64,000 nt of DNA, taken from NCBI RefSeq assembly GCF_035582795.1, contig NC_134372.1, positions 37,610,316 to 37,674,315 on the forward strand, given 5' to 3'. Positions 58,201 to 64,000 of this stretch are shown in pieces. The DNA comes from Mycteria americana (Eukaryota > Chordata > Aves > Ciconiiformes > Ciconiidae). The stretch's first letter is position 1, and every line of letters starts with the position of its first letter. The position numbers were made by a program, and so were the translations under genes. Under the pieces are notes generated by a model. It did not search any database, was not told where the DNA came from, and saw only the letters and a list, made by a program, of their open reading frames with translations.

Positions 58201-61200
58201 AAGTTATGGACATAGTAAATTTCACAATGATACATTGATTTCTGTGCCACACCTTCACATTCTAATGAAGGCAATCACTTTGAGGGACAACTTTCATATC
58301 TGTTGAGGTTTCAGCCTTGCTGGTTTATTCAGTATATTACTGTAATTTTTATTCTTCTCTTGTTTAATTTGAATTATGTGCTATTTGAGGGAAGGAGCAA
58401 TTTTTTTGCTGTATGCCTGGACAGTAAGTGACACAATGAGCAGCTTCCTTGGAGGTTATATATGATGAAGAGGGTTTTTGTGACAGTCTCGTATTTTCTA
58501 GATACTTAACTGTTGCTCCCTAGCAATTTTGCTTATACTACACATTTGTCAATATTAACATCACCTGTGTTCAAAGTAGTGACAAGAATGATTCTCAAGA
58601 TCCAGTATGTACCACAGATTCTATGCTAGGAATGTAAGTGTAAAAATAAATGTTTTATACATCACTAAATATATAGTATTTGAATTAGCACTCTGAGTCG
58701 CATTCAAAGCAGGGAAACTGAAAACCTCAGAAGGTCACGTTGATTCAGAGGTAATGTGATCTGAATCCTTGACTCAAAGTTTGCAGCTTTTGATGAGAGA
58801 TCCTAAAATACCTTTGAAAAAGTTATTCACTGTTCAAATGAAGACGGAGGGGGAAAATGACAATCTCCTATTTCAATTTCTCTTTATCGTTAAGGTTTAC
58901 ATGGTTTAGTATATGACAATAAAACTGAATCTGTGAGGACAATTAACATACTTGAAAGAATGAATGTTTACCAGGAGGTGTTTCTCAGCATTCTGTATAG
59001 GATTCTTCCAATTCAGGTAGGCATTTATTTATGGCTTTAGATTGTAAGTGCATTATGAAGATTGCGCAGTGAATCATAGCTCCCCTTTTTAGCTATTTTC
59101 TAATTAGAAATATTTCTGATACCTTTTTAATTTGTAAAAACAAAACCTAATTCATATTAAGTATAGTCCCCCCCGTGAGAGTTTTATGTCAACATCAGTA
59201 TTCTTGTGTTTTACAGCAATACCTAGAGCCTGTTTATTTTTATATCTACACTTTGTTTGGACTTCAGGCAGTTTATGTCATTGCTCTGTATGTAACAAGC
59301 TGGCTTCTTAGTGGAACGTGGCTTTCAGGGTTGTTGGCAGCTTGCTGGTATATTACAAACAGGTAAGTGAGACTAAACATTAGATCTTTCTAAAACTACC
59401 TCATTTCAAAGGTAAGGCATTAAACCTTCAAATGCATGATTAGTTGGACAAAAAAATGAAACTATAAGGCCTCTCTCCAGATTAGTCAGAAAATGGAAAA
59501 AAAATGTTTAAATAACACAAAATAATTAGAAAATAATCAGAAATGAGCTGACATTGCAGACTAGGATTTTAAAGTTTCAAGAAGTTTGAGTAGAAAATTT
59601 TGGCTTAAATTGGTCTCTGAAAGTGGACTACATCTTTCAGATGTGTCTGGATCTCCAGATGATGTACCCTGTCTTCTCCAGCCTGGGATTCCTTAGGTGT
59701 TAAAGACACCTGCATATATGCCCTTCAGGTCTCTCCTCACTGCCCCACACCCAACCTCCAGGGATTCCTTCAACTTAAGATCATCCGAAGCTCAGCTTCT
59801 CTGTTCCCTTATTCCTGTAGACATCTCCTGCACTAAGACTCAGAGGAAAAAAGATGGTAATTGAGCTGTTCTAGTGCTTTATCACTTGAAGAATTCTCAA
59901 TTTGGAGAGAAAAACTGAAGAACTGGCTTTAGGCTAGCAGTAAGCTGCTGGCATGAAGCTAAGAATGGTGACATAGACTGTTACCTGTAAATTAATCAAA
60001 AAAATAAAAGTACAGTGTCAGTTCTGTCAAAACTTTGATATGTTAATCAGCAGCTGTAAAAAAAGTTTATCTGCAGGCATGTCCATTGCAGAATAATTAT
60101 AGGTATATAGTGGTAAAATGTTTCTTTCTCCAAAGATGAAAGTAATAAAAAATATATGCAGTGTGCAGTAGTTCACATGTTATTTTATGAGGTCACCTTT
60201 TCCATTTACAGAATATTTGGAGCAGATTTGTTTTGTCCATCTTTCTCGTAATTCATGAACAATGGAAGCTTCTTATCCTTTATGCAAATAGAATAAGTAC
60301 ATGGAGTTGATTTGAATAAAGACTTTCTGTCCAGATGAAGTACATCTGAAGCTACCGAGTAACTCCATTTTAGACCTTTTTTAATCCAGCTAAGCATGTC
60401 TCAGATGTGTTGCTTACTTTCCTTTTTAGCAAACATTTTCTCTAGACAAGAAAAAAGGGAATTTTTTTTTGTTTTTAACTTTTAATTCAGGTTTTGTAAA
60501 TGACTGCCCTTTGGGGAACTTTTACTAACTTCCATCACATACTTTTTATGTTAGAGCATTCAAAAAATAACTAGAAGTTCCTAACCGGTTTAGCGGTATT
60601 CAAATTCAATGCACTGGGATGACAGTGAAGAAATTGATACCTATTTATTCTTATATGTGCTTTTTGCAAACCAAAAAAATGAAGTAAAATTACCTGTGGT
60701 GTGAAAACTCCACATGCTGGATTTTGGGAGTGCTTTTGTTTTGGGGTTGGTTTGTTCATTTTTAAATTACCCAAGCTGTACTTCATAAGTAAGATTTAAT
60801 CCATAGTATAAGTTTTTTAACAGTAAGTGCAGCTGAAGTACAACATTTGAGGTGCAGAAACAATGCATGACTTGCAGAACCTTCATAATGTTTTTTCAGA
60901 GCCAGGCATGTTGAAGGAACTAGAGTGTAGCGCCTCAATTTTTATCAATAAGTAGTTAAAATACCACAAAGATGCCTGTCATTGCAACCTCTCTGTCACC
61001 AAGTTGGTGTTTTATTTGTTTTAAATTTATGAAACTCTGTTTGTTTTGTACAGAATAGATACTACAAGAGTAGAATTCACCATTCCTTTAAGAGAGAACT
61101 GGGCACTACCATTCTTTGCTGTTCAGATAGCAGCCATCACGTACCTGCTCAGAACTCATTTACAGCCTGTTCAAGAAGTGAGTATTTCTAACAAGTATGA

Positions 61201-63940
61201 CACAGTAAAAGTAGTATCAGAAAACTGTCTGTAAAACTTAGGACAAAATACTTAATAAGCATTTATAGCAGTGGACATATACACACACAAAAATAACTTA
61301 TAACACTGAAAACATTAATCAGATGAGCCTTTTGTTAATTTAGATGTGGTTGAAATACAAAGCAATACATATGCCTAGCACTGAAAAAAAATAAAGGTAA
61401 GCTCTAAAGAGTACAAGACAACAGTACTGTGTATTTAAGAAAACATGAGAGTAACACAAAGTGGGTGGGAGAAAAGCTTGTAAACCAAGGGATTAAAGAT
61501 TTTCTTTTGATTTCATTTGTTTTACAAATTTAGGAGGTTGTCCTGATCTGCAAGAATAAAAGCAAACTGGTGGTACAGTTTCTTTGACAAACAGTTCTTA
61601 AGTTATTACTCCTCAATTTGATCAAGTAACTGCTATTTATAGCATAGTAAAACATGTATTGCATGTTAATCTATGGGCTGAAACTATTTGAGATCTCTCC
61701 ATTTTCTTGCAAGTAGTATTACAATGGTAAAATACAAGCATAAATACAAGAACCTGTAACTCTAAAAAAATGTTCATTATCCTCCAAGCAGTTATTGCAG
61801 TTAGAAAACTCATATTAATGTTTTAAAAATGGATTTAAAATAAAACCAAATTAAGGTGGGTTTTGGTTGGGGGGGGGAGGGTTGTTTATTTGTTTTGTTT
61901 TTTAATGAAGGAAACTATAAAGTTAAATAAAACTTCATTCCCTCCTTCCAGAGATTGACACTTACGGCTGTATTTATAGCAACTTTTCTCTTTAGCCTGA
62001 CTTGGCAATTTAACCAGTTTATGATGCTGATACAAGCATTGGCCTTATTCATACTGGACTGCTTTGACATGATTCCCACAGCAAAGGTAAGATTATGTTT
62101 GGAAATAACCAATTTTTTTTCTTTTCTATCATAAAGCTAACAGTTTTAGAGGTATTTTCCTAACTAGAGGCCTGGATACCCAAAGTAATACGGATTATAC
62201 ACTGTGCTGCTTTGTGCTTTTAAGTAATGACAGTGTATATACTGCAAGTGTAAAAATGAATAATCAAAACAACACCATTTCTGATTTTTTTTTCAGCTGA
62301 TTTTATTACACTTTATGTAATTCACTTCTGTAATTTAATTTTTGTCTAGTTTTGTTTAGACACAGCTATGTTTTGACACTATTAAGGGATTGCTTTTAAA
62401 CACCATCATAACAGTCGATCTAATACCACAGCTTAAGCATGTCCTCTGGAAGTGGCCAGGAGAAAAAAAAGTAGCACAAGAAATCTTTGCCTAAGCTGAA
62501 TTCATAACAATGTATGAATTTTGCCTCAAGTATTGTGCATCCTTGTTTGAAAGTTAGGTGTAGGCACTGTACCACAAAGAGAAGGAAGAAGATACACCAG
62601 ATTGCTCAGGAGAAGCAGTTATCTTTCATACATTGAAATTCACCACAAGATAAAAACATTGTCGCTGCTATGTTGCTGAACTGAATGAGCCAAAAAGTAA
62701 AACAAGTGTTACTAAGAAGATAAGGGATCATTTACAGTCAATCTTAGGAAATAGAAATGTACTGTAGAAGATGAAAACATTGTCTTTGAATTTAATGTCA
62801 CTGTGAAATTCTACCGAGATGATTTTAGCCCTTGTAAAAGCTTACACTAGTTGAAAAAGGTTCTAACGTTACTTTAAGGAAGGTTACAGTAGGATGAAGA
62901 GTAATTCATGTTAATTTCATTTTAAATTCAAAGCAGACTTGAATATTAGTGATTGTATTAATTTAACTGAAAATTAGTATGGTGGCTGCATATCAAAATA
63001 AATGTGGTTTATTTAAGAGTTTAGAAACTCTTCATTATATCTGCAAATGTAAGCTGAAGTTAGCAGTTAATGTGACTAAGCAGCTACCTTAAAAGTTGAC
63101 AAATCACCAGCTTCATCCTGAATTCTACTAAAATGGACTTACCGCACCACTCTTATTCAATATTAATTTTCCAAAAAGTGCTACTTAAAACTGTTGGAGT
63201 TTTGTTGGGCCATTTGATACTGACTTACACCACTGTTGTAGTACAAGGCTGAACTCAGGATCTTTGTGTCAGGTAAAATTCATGTTTCGGTACCACTGTA
63301 TCAGAAAATCAGCTGGTTTTTAGTGTTTGCATTCAGTTGAACATTTGTGATAGTTTAGCATAGCTCAAAAAGGACTACACTAAACTATTATAAAAAAGTT
63401 AGAGAAATCAGCTGATGTTTGCAGAACTGCACTGAGCCTCTTTAGTCATAAACTGTTTAGTCATAAAGACATTAGAGAGGCTACAGAAACACTTCTTTGA
63501 CTAAAGAAAATACAAACCATCTTCCAAATATTAAGTAATTAATGTTTTCCTCACTCTGCAATTGTTTAACTTATCTGCTTTATTATAGCATCAGGCTTCC
63601 CTAGGTATAAAATAGGTATAAAATATTAACCTAACTAGTCCAGGACATAAATATAGAAAGGATATAGTAATGGCTATAAGTGTAATGATTTAGTGCAGGA
63701 TGATACATTTTTTGTAAAAAACGTTGAAATAAATTATAAAACATAGTCAAAGAAAAGCAGCTATGACTGTAAAGTTTTGTAGGCATAAAAATCTCATTAT
63801 TGTTACAGGTTACATGGCTCTATATCATTCAGATTTCTGGATTACTGCTAGTCTGTGTCCTACAGTTCTTTAATTCTATGATTCTTGGATCATTACTTAT
63901 AAGTTTTAATGCTTCTGTCTTGATAGCAAGAACAGTCCAG
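49184..63940 (+). CDS. DPY19L3: DPY19L3, probable C-mannosyltransferase (5' half; continues past window)
   Basis: Joined CDS in the window: 49184-49286, 50784-50917, 57955-58045, 58895-59016, 59217-59362, 61054-61177, 61952-62086, 63809-63940. The sum is 987 nt, 329 residues, and all junctions are in phase. The human protein is about 716 residues, so a little under half is present. The family is multi-pass, ER-membrane, GT-C type; DPY19L3 transfers mannose from dolichol-phosphate-mannose to tryptophan in thrombospondin-type repeats. Visible features: a cytosolic N-tail starting [10 protein letters not shown]1 about 42-66, the signature [13 protein letters not shown] (87-99) in the first luminal loop, sequon N118-K-T, several hydrophobic segments from 156 on, and [15 protein letters not shown] (201-215). 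TGA at 49163 lies in frame before the ATG, fixing the start. The paralogue call (L3 rather than L1/L2/L4) rests on close similarity throughout and on the ZNF507 neighbour. Confidence 0.96.
49287..50783 (+). other. DPY19L3: DPY19L3 intron 2
   Basis: 1497 bp, AT-rich. No feature was recognised beyond short A- and T-runs. Confidence 0.88.
50784..50917 (+). CDS. DPY19L3: DPY19L3 coding exon 2 (TM1)
   Basis: The acceptor is tttttcttccaag|AC and the donor ATTAAG|GTAACA. It encodes residues 36-79: a short basic stretch, the first membrane helix (about W42-A66, containing [19 protein letters not shown]) and the start of the first luminal loop ([11 protein letters not shown]). Confidence 0.96.
50918..57954 (+). 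other. DPY19L3: DPY19L3 intron 3 (about 7 kb)
   Basis: The largest intron in the window, AT-rich. It contains an 18-bp tandem duplication (54724-54754) and two long minus-strand open frames (51412-51963, 52980-53567) without recognisable domains. Around 52240-52640 the base mix is less skewed and could be conserved non-coding DNA. No transposon was recognised. Confidence 0.88.
54724..54754. repeat. Short tandem duplication (18-bp unit)
   Basis: CTTGTGCATTAAA occurs at 54724-54736 and 54742-54754, a local 18-bp duplication with the intervening bases ACAAC. Confidence 0.7.
57955..58045 (+). CDS. DPY19L3: DPY19L3 coding exon 3 (luminal signature)
   Basis: The acceptor is ttcacttgcag|GAA and the donor CAAG|GTATTG. 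It encodes residues 80-109 plus one base of G110. [20 protein letters not shown] holds the acidic residues of the first luminal loop; by GT-C analogy this loop contributes to the active site, which is inference here. Confidence 0.96.
58046..58894 (+). other. DPY19L3: DPY19L3 intron 4
   Basis: 849 bp GT-AG intron; nothing recognised in it. Confidence 0.9.
58895..59016 (+). CDS. DPY19L3: DPY19L3 coding exon 4
   Basis: The acceptor is tttatcgttaag|GT and the donor ATTCAG|GTAGGC. It encodes residues 110 (part) to 150, with [11 protein letters not shown] containing the sequon N118-K-T120 and the conserved [18 protein letters not shown]. Confidence 0.96.
59017..59216 (+). other. DPY19L3: DPY19L3 intron 5
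   Basis: 200 bp GT-AG intron ending TTGTGTTTTACAG; no internal feature. Confidence 0.92.
59217..59362 (+). CDS. DPY19L3: DPY19L3 coding exon 5 (membrane segments)
   Basis: The acceptor is gtgttttacag|CAA and the donor AACAG|GTAAGT. It encodes residues 151-198 plus two bases of R199: [20 protein letters not shown] then a second hydrophobic stretch [18 protein letters not shown], consistent with one or two membrane helices. Confidence 0.96.
59363..61053 (+). other. DPY19L3: DPY19L3 intron 6
   Basis: 1691 bp. A more GC-balanced stretch at about 59640-59830 could be a decayed repeat but was not identified. Otherwise AT-rich. Confidence 0.9.
61054..61177 (+). CDS. DPY19L3: DPY19L3 coding exon 6
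   Basis: The acceptor is gttttgtacag|A and the donor CAAGAA|GTGAGT. It encodes residues 200-240. [19 protein letters not shown] is strongly family-like, followed by the hydrophobic [13 protein letters not shown]. Confidence 0.96.
61178..61951 (+). other. DPY19L3: DPY19L3 intron 7
   Basis: 774 bp intron with a G-run near 61869-61877; nothing else recognised. Confidence 0.9.
61952..62086 (+). CDS. DPY19L3: DPY19L3 coding exon 7
   Basis: The acceptor is ccctccttccag|AGA and the donor GCAAAG|GTAAGA. It encodes residues 241-285 in exactly 45 codons: hydrophobic [15 protein letters not shown], then [18 protein letters not shown], consistent with two membrane helices. Confidence 0.96.
62087..63808 (+). 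other. DPY19L3: DPY19L3 intron 8
   Basis: 1722 bp, AT-rich. A small direct repeat (TAGGTATAAAA twice, near 63603-63625) is the only structure seen. Confidence 0.9.
63809..63940 (+). CDS. DPY19L3: DPY19L3 coding exon 8 (last in window)
   Basis: The acceptor is attgttacag|GTT and the donor GTCCAG|GTAGGT. It encodes residues 286-329 in 44 codons: [20 protein letters not shown] and a following hydrophobic stretch, both membrane-like. It ends in phase 0; the remaining exons are outside the window. Confidence 0.95.
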
Positions 63941-63980
63941 GTAGGTACCAAAATATTTTTGTAGTACTAAATAAAGAGTG

Positions 63981-64000
63981 TGAGAGAGAGAGATATATAG
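63981..64000. repeat. (GA)n(TA)n microsatellite at window end
   Basis: GAGAGAGAGAGATATATA lies in DPY19L3 intron 9, cut by the window edge. Confidence 0.7.

Noticed and set aside
59640-59830. Possible decayed CR1 fragment in a DPY19L3 intron
   Set aside because: The composition is suggestive, but no CR1 signature run could be matched with confidence.

Overview
The window is vertebrate nuclear DNA and almost certainly from a bird. It has spliced genes with GT-AG introns, CpG-island promoters, a CR1 LINE 3' end of avian/reptilian type, and three solo-LTR-like blocks of a kind common in bird genomes. Two protein-coding genes are recognisable, both on the + strand: ZNF507 (complete) and DPY19L3 (5' half). 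This gene order also occurs on human 19q13.11, so the window is a conserved syntenic block. The species cannot be fixed from sequence alone.

Layout. 1-18800: AT-rich gene-poor DNA upstream of ZNF507. It holds an LTR block (about 3082-3908), a CR1 fragment (about 12139-12537, minus) and a solo LTR (13652-14197). 18801-18967: an orphan exon-like open segment with good splice signals. 19080-20070: CpG island and probable ZNF507 promoter/exon 1, with a paired E-box and a YY1-like site. 22994-38971: six ZNF507 coding exons (983 codons plus stop, ten C2H2 fingers). 38972 to about 42670: long 3' UTR ending near AATAAA at 42651. Intron 5 carries a minus-strand solo LTR (34926-35503) and a CR1 3' end (37738-37864). 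42671-46830: intergenic. 46835-48120: second CpG island, the DPY19L3 promoter and probable non-coding exon 1. 49144-63940: eight further DPY19L3 exons encoding the first 329 residues; the rest lies beyond the window.

ZNF507 is a nuclear zinc-finger protein and DPY19L3 an ER-membrane C-mannosyltransferase. They are neighbours with separate CpG-island promoters, and nothing here suggests a shared pathway. Exon limits were set by hand from translated homology, AG/GT sites and phase consistency; every junction in both genes closes in frame. No CRISPR array, prokaryotic operon, tRNA or rRNA was seen, and no convincing novel system. The items most worth a second look are the orphan exon at 18801-18967, the paired E-box, the competing donor in DPY19L3, and the unusually open intronic block at 29846-30654.
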